Positions 44,421 through 56,322 of a DNA stretch of 64,000 nt are shown piece by piece (positions within the stretch are counted from its first letter, which is position 1; each line of letters begins with the position of its first letter). The stretch comes from Undaria pinnatifida. Lineage: Eukaryota > Sar > Phaeophyceae > Laminariales > Alariaceae. Location of the stretch: assembly GCA_012845835.1 (NCBI GenBank), contig JABAKD010000009.1:17033462-17097461 (forward strand). Direction: 5' to 3'. Both the position numbers and the translations under genes were made by a program. Under the pieces are notes generated by a model that saw only the letters and a list, made by a program, of their open reading frames with translations, ran no database searches and had not been told where the DNA came from.

Positions 44421-46830
44421 TGTACGCCAAGAGCGATCGAAATTGGAAGAAAAAAAAAATGAGCGAGGAGGATAGGGCTATACTTTAGGGTGTAGGGCCT
44501 GGAGCCGGTTTTGAAACCAGCGACGATGTACGCAAACAAAGATGGAATCGGGGTGTGGCGAGATACAGCATATATATAAGTAGATTATAGTGCACCTCGT
44601 CGGTTTCGAAACCAGCGATGAACGCCAACAAAACAGCTACGATACGGGAGGGAGGGTGCTGCGAGGTACTGGCAAGGTGTTACGGCTTACCGAGGTATGC
44701 CTTGTTTAAATCAATATCAACGTTTGAAGTGGAACCCTGATTGTCCAGTGTCTACGCGCCTTTATCGGGGCACACGCTTCTTCATCAGCGCCCCACGCCG
44801 TGTGTCTGACTCCGTCTTGAGGAAGCCAAGAGGCGCGGGGAACTATCACCGCTTCTTACCTCACTATATCATCGCCTACACACAAGTCGCGTGTAGTACT
44901 TTAATACAAATGCCTTAATAGTGTAACAGCTCAAAATTCACTTTTCGGCTACTTCTTCGTTAGACCAAAGATATAGGCCGAAAATTGGGGGGGGATATCG
45001 TAGAAAAACTTCGGAGTCGTGCGTCCTTGGAACATCGTCGTCTTGAAGTTTCGCAAATTGAAAAGAAGATCGAGTTGTGGTTGTGACGACCTTCAGCGTG
45101 GCAAGTTGTTCCCTAGCCTGCATAGTTGGAGTTCAACGTTGTTACAAGGGAGAGGAGCTGTCAGCCGCTGCATATGTGGACAACCATAGTACTACTTGTA
45201 TTGGCGTACTCTAGGCTCAAATAAAAAGTTGGATCCCGGTGTCTGCCTTTCAAAATCTGCAAGGAAGGGCTATGCACCACGAAGAAGGAGGATTTGCAGA
45301 GAGGTGTACGAGGTTGGCGCCATCGTCGGGGGCTTACTACTCGTATATATATCGATTAGTAAGGGCGATTTTCGCTAGTTCGTGCCCCGCTGAGGTAATT
45401 TTTCGTGTGCAAAAGTCGACAAAGAGAAATCGCCTAGCGTATGTTATGCGCAATTCGACGAGAGTCGACAGAGAAGGGGGTGAAATATGCTGAACCCGGA
45501 GGCATGCACCGTTCGTTAACGGGGGGAGTGAGGAATTTCTGCCTGCTATGTGAGCCCAGGTCTGAGCTACGGAAAAGGGAAGGGGAGAGGGAGTCGGAGA
45601 AAAAGTGCAGACAATAAAAGATGTGACGGAACAGAAATCTACCTACGCTGCTTCTCTACTGCCATCATCGCCATGCTACGCTGTGCTACACGGATCGAAG
45701 CGGCAACACAATCGAAAGCCACTTGTTGACAGGACTCGTTTAGACGCCTGCCAAACGTCGAAGAAGCGTTCGAAAAGGCTTGCATCTCAGGATGGGTTGG
45801 AATATCGCGCGAAAGAGGTGCGTGCCTGGAAAGAAATTCGTTCACCGCGTGCGGCGAAAAAATAAATGTTATCCCTATTTATTTCTTCGCAACCCCCCCC
45901 CCCCGCCCTGAAACATTTCGTGTTAGTTAGCCTGCGGAGAAAAGAGGTGCGGCGCTCTGAAAGCTATCCATGTTGTCGCAATCCGCATCCTTCACGTTGT
46001 GGCAATCCGCATCCTCAACTTTGTGGCAAGCCGCGTATGGACCCCGGCGGCTGTTGTTGTGGTTTTCCCGTGATTCCGACCCGGAAGTTTCGCCAGCACA
46101 ACAGCGCAACAACAACGATAATGACGACGACAACATCTGATTGATAATTATTTAACCTTAACAGCAACCATGTAAACAGTCGTTCTACGGTAGCCCCCCG
46201 ATTTTTTCTTTAGCGAAATCGCCGGTTTCAAAAACCAACTCCCGGTTGTATCTCCTGAAGAAATACGGTGTCCCTCGACTCCCCGACGTCGCCGGTCGTT
46301 GGACCTCGGCACACAAGAAAATGTACGGATACTTTTTTTGTTCAATGCTATAGTATCCTTCCTTGTGTCAAGCAGCCATGAAACGTTCGTTAAAGAAAAT
46401 CGCTGTTTTGGCGGGGGGCTATCGTAGAATCAGCCAACAACAGCTAATTAGCCCTTCTTGTTGTACCACTCCAAAAATGCCACATTAACTCCAAGAAGTT
46501 TTTTTCCAATAATAACGTGGTAATAAACGTGGTGGGGTGCAGTTAGTTCTAAAAAGGATAACCATTAAAAATTGTTATTTGAGTGGTAATAAAAAAAAAA
46601 CATTCATCAAGCTGCACATTGTTGCTGGACGAATGGTAACAACAACAATAAACAGCCATTAATTAACACTTGACTCTCCTTATTACTACTAACACTGCTG
46701 TACGTAGCACACGGCAAACATTATCCTACACTAATTCCAAGTAGTTAGTCTCCAAAAACGCAGTTGTTTCAAAGAAGAGGGGAGTGCCCTTTTTTTGGAG
46801 CCCATGTATATATACAGCTTGGTTGACATT
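44421..46830. other. Anonymous AT-rich DNA
   Basis: Contains a duplicated GGTTTNGAAACCAGCGA block (near 44500 and 44604, with about 50 bp of similar 3' sequence). A small plus-strand frame at 45605-45865 encodes a basic product with no known domain. Nothing else is recognisable. Confidence 0.45.
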
Positions 46831-47196
46831 GTGTTATAAGGCTTAGTTTGGGTAAGCTATCGGTTAACCTTTTGCAAGTGGTCAAACGGACTAATACCCC
46901 CACTAATACCTTAACAAATGGCGTCGTCGGCAGGACCATGGGTTTTTTGGGTCGTGGGTTCGATCCCCACCGTCCACAACAATAAACTTTTCAGATTTTC
47001 CCCATGTCGAACTTGAAAAATACTCTTCCTGGTATCCCCAGGCAATGAAACGGCTTGGATATTGACAGAGGTCCGCCGTATATCCGGCCGACCTGCTATC
47101 CCGCCGTTTCAGGGGGGGAGAGTGTTATAAGGCTTAGTTTGGGTAAGCTGTTGGTTAACCTTTTGCAAGTGGTCAAACGGACTAATACCCCACTAA
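46831..47196 (+). mobile_element. TRIM-like element with 76-bp terminal direct repeats
   Basis: 46831-46906 and 47122-47196 are direct repeats (about 72 of 75 identical), starting GTGTTATAAGGCTTAG. The second is directly preceded by the purine run AGGGGGGGAGAG, as a polypurine tract precedes a 3' LTR. Each repeat has an A-box-like TGGTCAAACGG. Just after the first lies a perfect T-arm GTGGGTTCGATCCCCAC. The interior is only about 215 bp and non-coding. A diverged tRNA-like sequence is the alternative. Confidence 0.45.
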
Positions 47197-47946
47197 AGTC
47201 CTTCACAATACAATTGTACAGCGACCAAAATACGGCGATTGCGGCATTTTCAAGAGTCCACGAGTAGTTAGTGTGTATATTATGTGAGCGAGCGGTACGA
47301 GAAGGATTATGCCGCACCCGTCCTGTACACGACCTCTTCTTGCATTACTTCACTTCGGACAACAATTTATTGTAGGATGCCCCAATCAGTAAGCAGTGGC
47401 CGAAGCTGTAATCACCACCAGTTGTTGTCATCGTGATGATGCCGACTTCCCTTTGAAGCCCCAAAGAGGCCAGAGGCTCTGCACACGTCGTCTGCTAGAA
47501 CAGCTAGCTAATAATGATAATAATACCTGGTAGCTTCTTATACCTGGTATTATAGTCTACATAATACGGTTATTGATTCGTAGTTGTGTGGGTTTCACAG
47601 GGGGCAACATCAATCATGATTAGTTCTCCCGCGAAAGTGTGTTCTTTGTACCCTCCCGTCGACATCCAAAATACCCGCCAGCACCACCACCAGCACCACC
47701 AGCACACCAGCACCACGCCCACAGTTAGTTATCATACTATTAATACTGCGTGTACGTGCTAATAATAATGTGTCCTGTATATTATAGGGCCTAAACAAGC
47801 ACTGCTGTGTGGCGTAAAAAAAGCAAAACCGAAACAGAGAAAGCATACCCCTGTATCGCGAATCCAGGTATAATAGTAACTTCCCCCACCACCCGCACGA
47901 TCGCCTAGACCTAGCACCACGCGTATAGCAAGCCCCTACACATATG

Positions 47947-48035
47947 CGTAATACGCGCGATCGGAGTATCACACACAAGCTTGCAAAGACGAGTTTCGAC
48001 CAAATCATCGATCTCACAGCTGGAGTGTATTTTTA
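47947..48035 (-). repeat. Short dispersed element, copy 5 (long form)
   Basis: AATACGCGCGATCGGAGTAT, then AAGCTTGCAAAGACGAGTTT and ATCTCACAGCTGGAGTG. Confidence 0.85.
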
Positions 48036-48849
48036 TATTATATGTTACCTAAACCTCTTCTTGAAAACCCTTCCCCCCCGCCCCCGCCCCCCCCCCCTTT
48101 TTTTTGTTTCTTTTCCCGCTCCCTCTTGCTCGAACGTCCCACCTAACATCGAAATCTGCCAGAGTAATAAACACTTCCGAGCACTTGATGTCACCTCATT
48201 ATCTTTCTAAAGCCATCCATGCCACTCACTGCAACAATTCACCCCCCCCTTCCCCCCCCCCCCAACGCCCCCTCCTTCCCCACCTCCCGCACCATCGTCT
48301 AGATAGACCTAGCACCACGCGTATAGCAAACCCCTACATCTGTGTGACCTAATTTAGAAGATGTTTAAAAAAAAAAACTTTCGACCCCCCCCCCCGCCCA
48401 CCGCCCGCCCGACCTCCACCCCCTCGAACGCTCCGCCCTCCCCTCACTGGTTGTACGACTTACAGGATACACTTGTGCATTATTTCCAAAACCGTCAGAT
48501 TTATCCCCTTCTTTGAGGATATTTAGTTTCCACGCACAGATTGAGCTGCCCCGCCCGTCCCGCCGCCCTCCCCCCCCCCCCCCGCTCCCTCTTGGTCAAA
48601 CCCAGGCCCCCACGTCCTTGAAAACTCCGCCCTCCCCTCACCGGTTATTCGTATTACAGGATTCACTTGATAAACTGATGGATTTCCTTCCACAGCTGCC
48701 AGATTTTGTCCCCCTCAAAAACGGGTTGTATAGTTTCCGCGCACAGACTGACTAACATCACCCTGTTGACCCTGATAGCTACACTGTTGTAGTCGCAAGG
48801 GGAGTCGCCGCCGGCCTATATCCTTAATGAGGACACACAACCCGTAAAT

Positions 48850-48945
48850 TAATACGCGCGATCGGAGTATCACACACAGCTTGCAAAGACGAGTTTCGAC
48901 AAAATCTTCGATCTCACAGCTGGAGTGTATTTTTATTTTTATAAT
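48850..48945 (-). repeat. Short dispersed element, copy 6 (long form)
   Basis: Same blocks as at 47947, with a continuing TATTTTTATTTTTATAAT flank. Confidence 0.88.
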
Positions 48946-49279
48946 GGTAACTTTAGCCAAGCAAGCAACAGCGCAATCTCTAACCTACTACTGGACACGA
49001 AAAAAATAAACAAATATAAAAAAATAAAAAAATAAATAAGTAGATAAATAAATAATAATATTGATATGGATATATCGGAGGAACCAAAAGAGGGGCGCCA
49101 AAGAGCGAAGGAAGGAAGAAAAAACGAAATTAAAGACTAAAGAAGAACAAAGACGGGGGAACAAAAGAAAATACTCCGTGCGTATATAGAATTATATACC
49201 GTCCCGATAGCTACACTGTACGAGTAGTTGCTAGGGGAGTCGCCGACCTATACGATCCTTAATGAGGACACACAACCCG

Positions 49280-49370
49280 TAATACGCGCGATCGGAGTAT
49301 CACACACAGCTTGCAAAGACGAGTTTCGACAAAATATTCGATCTCACAGCTGGTGGAGTGTATTTTAACT
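49280..49370 (-). repeat. Short dispersed element, copy 7 (long form)
   Basis: Same blocks; a 3-bp GGT insertion in GCTGGTGGAGTG. Confidence 0.88.
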
Positions 49371-49375
49371 TATAT

Positions 49376-52300
49376 AAATATATACCGTCGTACACGGCAC
49401 CGTTTAACACACTTAGTACTGCTGATACGAAGTAAGCAGTAGTGAGCAGGACGTAAATAAAATATAAAATATTAGAGGGGGTGATGGAAAAAAATGGCGT
49501 GGTTTCCGGCGCAAGCGGGGAAAGAAATTAAGTCTGTTGTACGAGTACCTTTGTTTGAGCAGCACATTCTGATATTTTATAACATATTACCAGGTACAAC
49601 AAGAAAGATGCATACATGCTCGTACAGCAGCAGCAGCATCGTTTTTTCTGGCGGGTCCCGATTTTTTTTGTGGTAGTCTGTACGTATCACATCATCCATC
49701 CTACGAGTAGTGCCCGGCCTGTACGGGCTTTTGGAATTTAGAATATTATCACATAAAGACACATTGACATGCACTAAACTAACAATTATTAATAATATAA
49801 TGTTAAATATATTAAATATTACTCCGTATTAAGACTGCCACACCATCATCGCGTGCGAGCTGAAAGCCCGTACCACCTCACACTCATTAAAATATTGCAT
49901 TGTAGATATAGATAGAAGAGCTGACTGGTGGTTCGAAGACAGTGTGTGAACAAGAAGAAAGAAGAAAGAGCAGAACAAATTGCAAGCAGCCGGCGAGCCA
50001 GGGTTCTCTCCCGTTCACGCGGCACACCGGTTCACCTCTCTGCCTGTAAGTCCGCGCCTTCTTCGACGACCTTCCTGATGTTGTTATTGTTGTTTTTGTT
50101 GTTGTCGTCGTCGTTGTTGTTGTTGTTGACCAAACTGCTGTGTGTGCTTGAATTTTTGAATGGATTGGTTGTCAGCGATCTATCTCGCATTTGCTTACTA
50201 TTTTTTCATTACTTCGATATCTGACTTTTTCATGATGTTATATCGACGTTGTATGTATGCTGCTCGCATGCAGTGGGCTTCAGATAGAGGACATCGTTGC
50301 GTTGTCTTGCATGCCCCATGCATGCGTGGGTTCATTTGTCCTTCATCGTTCGCTGGCGTCTGTGTGCGCTTCCACCACGGCCTGTCAACGACGACGACAG
50401 CAACCAACCCACCATGCACTGGTCCGGCTAAAACCTCCGTAAGTCTTTATCTTTCCAGCGTACTGGTTGTTTTTTTGGCGTTCATTGCGTTCTTTGTCGT
50501 CAGCAATGCAGCATCATCACTTGCCATTGCCTTGCCATTGCGCTTAATTCCATAGTGATTTCATCTTTACCCTCGAGAATATACACTTCATCCTCCAGGT
50601 GCCGTCAGCCTTTCTCCCACCAATATCCCCTTCCAACACACCACTGACGTCAGACGTGCTCGTTGCCTGCTTCGTTTCCAACATCACCCACCTACCTGCT
50701 TCATGTGCCATTGCCCGCGTTATGACTTCATATATTTATAGCCAAGAGCAATTCATCTGCCAGGCGTGGCATCTCAACGTCTCAACCCTTTCTCCGTTTA
50801 TCTCCCTTTTAGAACTCCGTCTGCCCAAGTTTTTTGGGGGGAGAAACGACTTGGAATTATGTGTGAGGATGTTATTATAGCGTGAGAGAACATGAAGCAG
50901 CAAACACGTTGTTTTCATTTTTCGTGACAGCCCAGCTCTAGGTACATCCGATATAAGAGCCCCTTGGAACAAACTACAGCACAGTAGTAGTGCTGATAGA
51001 TAGACTATTAAAAACCTGATAGGAGTGTTACGCAATTATCTCCGTGATGATCCTATCCGACAGGTCTTAGTGTAATAATTACTGTAGGTAGTAGGCGTCG
51101 CAAGGCGTGACAAGTCGATTTGACCCCTCTTGGCACTGCAATCCCGGGGACAAAACACTGCTACTACTACTACTACTACTATTAATACTAGTACTTATAC
51201 TACTACTACTACTATTAATATTACTACTACTATTAATACTACTACTAATAATACTTGGTACTATTCGATAATAGGGTGCGTTTAGGAGTTGGAAAAAAAG
51301 GGTTGAAGTCCGTGTTCTCTTATTACGGACGCTCTTAAATCGAGCCAGTACCGGGCCCTATGATGGGCTATCTATCTATGATGATGAGAAAAATGGCGGT
51401 CACTGCTGTTAATGGCCCATACATAGTAATATACACAGTATTCTACTAATACTACAGTACTACTACTACTACTGCTACTATTACTACTACTACTGCTGCT
51501 ACTACTGTTACAGTTGTTGTTGTTGTTGTTGTCGTATCGGACCCTTTGACAGTTTGAAGCGCGAGTTTCTCGAGAGCATCGCGTTCACTTTTTTCCCCTC
51601 GAGCGTTTTTATTGCTTCCCGGAATGTATCCATCAATCAGCGTCCTTCGCCCCCCTTACCTTTCCCGCGCTATAGAGGTACCCTGTAGTACCTGGTATAT
51701 ATGTACAGTATAATACCCCTCGAATTCCCGAAAATAAATGCAAGTTATGGTATAATCAGTAGTACACCTAAATACACAGCAGCAATAATACTACTAGTAA
51801 TAAGGGTTCCACGTGCACCTGTCCACGAGAAAAAAGCAAGATTTTCTTGATCGACCGCGTGAAGCCCCTCTGCGCCGGATCTTCGGCTGGTTCTTGAAAA
51901 TATTGAACAATTTATTCTGGGTATTATGTATCTGACATATATATAGCGCCGACAAAGCGCCTTCTCGCCCCTGTTAATAATTGATAATAATAATGGGTTG
52001 CCGACGACTCGCGAGCACACAGCATTTCTTTCGTTCACAGCGCATTCTCCCGATCCGCGATTCATTTGCTTTTTCTGGTGGAAATGGCGCACGGCGCACG
52101 CTCCCCCGTGTCCGACCGACGTGATGATGCTGCCGTCGCAATTTCTCTATGGTATGGGCGCAGGGTGTCGGCGCCGAGTAGTAGTTGGTCATCGTCTTCC
52201 TCCATCGCTCATGGCATCACGTTCACGTATGTATGTGTTCTCCATATTGATATTTGTTCATGATGGCTCGAAACATATGTCACACAAGAAGACCAACCAG

Positions 52301-52529
52301 ATTTCTTACGCTTATCTACAGCAGTATGAAAGATCTGATCGGATGTGCGACTCTACGAGATTATATGGAGGGTGTCCCTGGATGTGTTTTTCCTTGGTTT
52401 TTGGATACTGATGTCTTGAGTGCCGTGTTATATTACTCGAAGTAACTAGTCTGTACTGACTACACCACTGGTTTTTTATATGTGCACTAAGGCTAAAAAA
52501 TGCAGTAGTAGTAGTAGTTATACTCCATG
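49376..52529. other. AT- and triplet-rich region
   Basis: No recognised gene. TAC/TAA/TTG triplet runs at 51165-51255 and 51450-51530. The frame at 50160-50555 is hydrophobic but has no identifiable family. Confidence 0.5.
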
Positions 52530-52830
52530 TGACTGATCGACCGAGGCATTGGCCAACATCAAGCGGTATAGGCTTAGACTATAATAATAGCTAGCTGAAT
52601 CATTCTAGCTAGGAAAAGCCCTCCTGTACATCCCTCTTCTATACTGCCGCCCAGTCTGCTGCAAAAACTGCGAGATGTGCGCGACTTTTGTTCCTCCTTG
52701 TTCCTTGCTTTTGCTTGATGACTGGTTGGTGGTGGTTTGTGGTGCATACACAACATGATGGCTGGATGGGTGGCATGGGGTATTTCTGACGTTTGACAAC
52801 GGAATGTCTTTCAAAGCCTGGTCGCTATCA
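52530..52830 (+). repeat. Direct repeat, copy 1 (partner 54480-54680)
   Basis: Shares GCGCGACTTTT, TCCTTGTTCCTTGCTTT, GGTATTTCTGACGTTTGA and AAGCCTNGTCGC with 54480-54680. Its 5' edge (ACCGAGGCATTGGCCAACA) recurs separately at 53410-53430. Confidence 0.85.
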
Positions 52831-52999
52831 AGAGTGCCTTAATGAGTATTGATCCAAAATCCTTCTTGGTCGAGATCTCAGAGCTGAATGAAGTGTATAT
52901 TTTTCATTTTTAATTATTATTTATTTATTTATTTATTTATTTTATCTTCCGGCGGATGGGGAAAAATTTATTTATTATAGTTGTATACATGTACGCGTC

Positions 53000-53315
53000 C
53001 GCCCCCAGTAGGTGGTCCGCACAACTATCGAGGTTGACGTCGTAGGTTCGAGTCCGGCAAGGGATTATTTTTTATTTTTCTTACGGGCCGAAAGCGCTAG
53101 AAAGAAGAGCGCGAGTTGGTCAAATCCGATGCAAATCGACGGGCACCAAAAGATGAAAGCGGGAATGCTGGACCCTATGCGAGATACAAATAAAGGCACG
53201 TTTACCGGGGGGGGGGACAGGAAGACACCTGTGACCACGCGTACTTCTCCAGAAGAAGTTCGTTGAGGGTAAAACCTCTTAAACTTACGAGAGTTTAGCT
53301 GGAGGAAGAAAAAAA
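53000..53315 (+). mobile_element. tRNA-derived SINE, subfamily 2
   Basis: The head has the B-box GGTTCGAGTCC (about 53045) but differs from subfamily 1. The core GCGGGAATGCTGGACCCTAT, GCGAGATACAAAT and ACACCTGTGACCACG is shared with both subfamilies. The tail AGTTCGTTGAGGGTAAAACC with CTTACGAGAGTTTAGC matches only the copy at 15715-15935. Confidence 0.82.
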
Positions 53316-53469
53316 TGGACTTGAAAAAAATGCGGTACCAGATATGTAGTATATTATTAATACCTGATGGTGGCAGTATATTAATAATACTAACAATGCT
53401 TCGTGTGATCAACCGAGGCGTTGGCCAACAACAAGCAGTATAGACTATATACTATAAAAATAAAAATAC

Positions 53470-54470
53470 ACTCGTCCAGCTGTCTGTGAGATGGAAGATT
53501 CCGTCGAAACTCATCTGTGCAAGCTGTGTATGATACTCCGACCGTGCGTATTGCTGGGTGTGTGTCCTGATTAAGGACATAGGTCAGCGACTCCCCTTGG
53601 AACTACAGTGTAGCTTGTACCAGGGTCAACAGGGTGATGTTAATCAGTCTGTGCGCGGAAACTATAAAACCCGTTTTTTGAGGGGGACAAAACCTGACAG
53701 GTGTGGTGGAAGGGAATGCATCAGATTATCAAGTGTATCCTGTAAGTCGTATATATAACCGGTGAGGGGAGGGCGGAGATTTTAAGGGCGTGGGGGCCGG
53801 GGTTTGAACAAGAGGGGGCGGGGGGGGGGGGGGGGGGGGATAATCTGTGCGCGGAAACTATAAATCCTTGAAGGGGGCAAATCTGACGATTGTGGAAGGA
53901 GTGCATCAGTTTATCATGTACATATATCCTGTAAGTCGTACAACTGGTGAGCAGAGGGCAGAGTGTTCGAAAGCGGGGGGGGAGGGGGATTTCCAACAGC
54001 TTTAGGTCGCATAAAAGTAAACCTGTTAGGAGCTTGCTATACGCGTGGTGCTAAGCGATGGTGCGGGTGGCGGAGAAGGAGGGGGGGTTACGGTGTGTGG
54101 GGGGGATATGAATTGGAGCTACGGCATGGATGGCTAAAAGGCAATGAGGTGATATCAACTGTCTGGTAGTGCTGATTACTCTGGCAGATTTGGATTTTTG
54201 GTGGGGCGGCGGGAGAGAACAAAACGAAGGAGGGCCCCCGATGGGGGGGGGGGGAATCAAACCCCTTTACATCACATGAATGTATGCCTGGGAGGAACTT
54301 TACTATACGTGCTATTAATAGGTCGAGGCGATGGTGCGGGTGTTGGGGCAGGAGGGGGCGGGGGATGAATGAATTGGAGCTACGACATGGCTGGTAGGAT
54401 ATATCGGTAATGAGGTGATATCACCTGCCTGGTAGTGTTTAATATTCTGGCAGATTTGATTTTATAGTAC
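53470..54470 (+). repeat. Inverted arm B of a complex repeat
   Basis: Inverted relative to 47870-49375. It opens with a dispersed-element core (copy 8, 53475-53560), then repeats the block that starts CTGTGCGCGGAAACTATA twice in tandem (53653 and 53848). The TCTGGCAGATTTG block appears at about 54180 and 54440. Confidence 0.8.
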
Positions 54471-54479
54471 GGGCTTATA

Positions 54480-54680
54480 GTTGGTTACTTCCTAGAGAAA
54501 ACTCACCCGTACAGCCCTCCCTATACTGCCCTGTCTACAGCAAGCTGCAAGATGCGCGCGACTTTTTTTAGTGTCTCCTTGTTCCTTGCTTTGGGTTGGC
54601 TGGTGGTGGTGGTGTGTGGGTGGATGGGGTATTTCTGACGTTTGATGGCGGACTGTCTTTTGAAGCCTAGTCGCCAACGT
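54480..54680 (+). repeat. Direct repeat, copy 2 (partner 52530-52830)
   Basis: Same blocks as copy 1, with internal deletions in the GGTGGTGGT part. Confidence 0.85.
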
Positions 54681-55689
54681 TTGCGTTTTTTTTGTTCATC
54701 CTGCAGTACCTATACGATAATAATCGAGTAATCTCCAGCGCCCTCCGTACCTCAGATGCGGAGGGTCACATAGCCCCCCTCAACGAACGGCGGCTGATTA
54801 TATGTGCCTCCATGTTATCGCGAGAAGAACACAGTTAGTTCTTCAGCATTTTGTGTTCCCTTGTCGACTCGCCGTCTGGAACAATCGTGTATACCCAACC
54901 AGCTATCAAATGACGGGTTTTGCGGGTCATTGATGATGCCTTGCAGCCTTTCACAACAAATAGGTGCTCCTTCTCTTCGCTTTCGATGTGGGTTGCCGGG
55001 GAGCAACACAGACACAACAACTAACTCTGGCCGAACGGAAGAAAATCAGCACTACCGTGACTGGGGTCTCTACCAACAATATAATACTCCGTAATATTTA
55101 AATAGTGTCTTTCTTTGACAGCGCTCTATCGATCCGCTATTGCTTCTTTGTCGTAGCCGATAGGCGTACGTGCTTCTTTCTGGATCTTGATTACTAAGTT
55201 GTTTACAATACGACATACGAAGTATAATGATACGTGTAGCAATAATGGCGAGACTTTTACGTACGACGTTTCCCTCCCCAATCCCATATTATCTTCGCAG
55301 ACCTATACAAGTATTTAGTATACCTCACACGATGCATTATCTCTGTGTCGTGGCTTGTGACCACAGAGCTGATCTTTCTAGGGTGAAGAATCAGTACGGA
55401 CACTGGGTGTGCTGGATGTCGACGAGTAGAAGAACGGTTTAATGTGAAGAACACACACACACACACACTCTCCTGCTCTCCTCCTCGTAGACTACGCCCT
55501 CACTGTTTTTTTTTTCGTTTTCGGAATTCAGATCAATAGCAGGCACCCCCCCCCCCCACCCCTACCCCAACCGTGCATGCCTCCTCCTCCCCACTGCGCG
55601 GCGTGCCTTCATTGCTATCGCGGAAAGGGTTTAGCATTTTCTTCCGCCGTCGGCTCGCGTCGACTTGCGCATATACACACGTTAAACAT

Positions 55690-55855
55690 CACCCTGTAGT
55701 TCCCAGGGGGGAGTCGCCGACCTATATCCTTAGACTGATGAGGACACACACCCAGTAATACGCGCGATCGGAGTATCACACACAGCTTGCAAAGATGAGT
55801 TTCGACGAAATCTTCGATCTCACAGAGCTGGAGTGTATTTTTATTTTTATAATAT
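55690..55855 (-). repeat. Short dispersed element, copy 9 (long form)
   Basis: GGAGTCGCCGACCTATATCC, TGAGGACACACA, ACGCGCGATCGGAGTATC, AGCTTGCAAAGATGAG, then CAGAGCTGGAGTGTATTTTT. Confidence 0.9.
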
Positions 55856-55999
55856 ACACACGTTCATTATCTGTTATAGGTATCATAAGCATTTATTTTT
55901 TTAGATTAATAGACAATAGGTACCAGGTAGTATATACACAGTTTAGGCCCCTTCTTCTGCGTGTGTCTTAGTCTTCTGTCGTATCTTACGTCTCGCACA

Positions 56000-56322
56000 T
56001 TTTTTTTTTTTTTTTTTTTTTTGGCACACTTTCACTTTCCAGCTTCTGGACAAGCCGTGGTCACAGGTGTCATCCCTTCTCCTCCCCGGTTCTTGCCTTC
56101 AATTTTTGTCGCGCATAGGGTTCAGCAATCACACTGCTCGTCGATTGTACATCGAATGTTGCTAACTCACGCTCTCGCGCTTTCCGCAAGTCAATTTGTC
56201 CACAAGAAAAAGTCCCAACGAATTTATACGAGTATGCACTCGGCGGGGCTCGAACTCACGAAACTGACCTATACCAGGCTCGAGGATAACCTGATACGCC
56301 ACCGGGGCGACCGGTACTCGTA
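56000..56322 (-). mobile_element. tRNA-derived SINE, subfamily 1, full length with pure A-tail
   Basis: Reverse complement of the SINE at 38911-39229 from the head (GGTCGCCCCGGTGGCGTATC, B-box GAGTTCGAGCC) through the whole body. It ends in an uninterrupted run of about 23 T on the plus strand, that is, a poly(A) tail. The intact tail suggests the youngest copy here. Confidence 0.93.

Larger units (their letters stand above)
47870..49375 (-). repeat. Inverted arm A of a complex repeat
   Basis: Read on the minus strand, successive blocks match 53470-54470. They are the dispersed-element core with ATACTCCGATCGCGCGTATT, a GTCCTCATTAAGGAT block, TCTGTGCGCGGAAACTATA, a GGTGAGGGGAGGGCGGAG block ending in a G run, and TATACGCGTGGTGCTA followed by GCGATNGTGCGGGTGG. 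Three copies of the dispersed-element core lie within the arm (47947, 48850, 49280). Confidence 0.8.
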
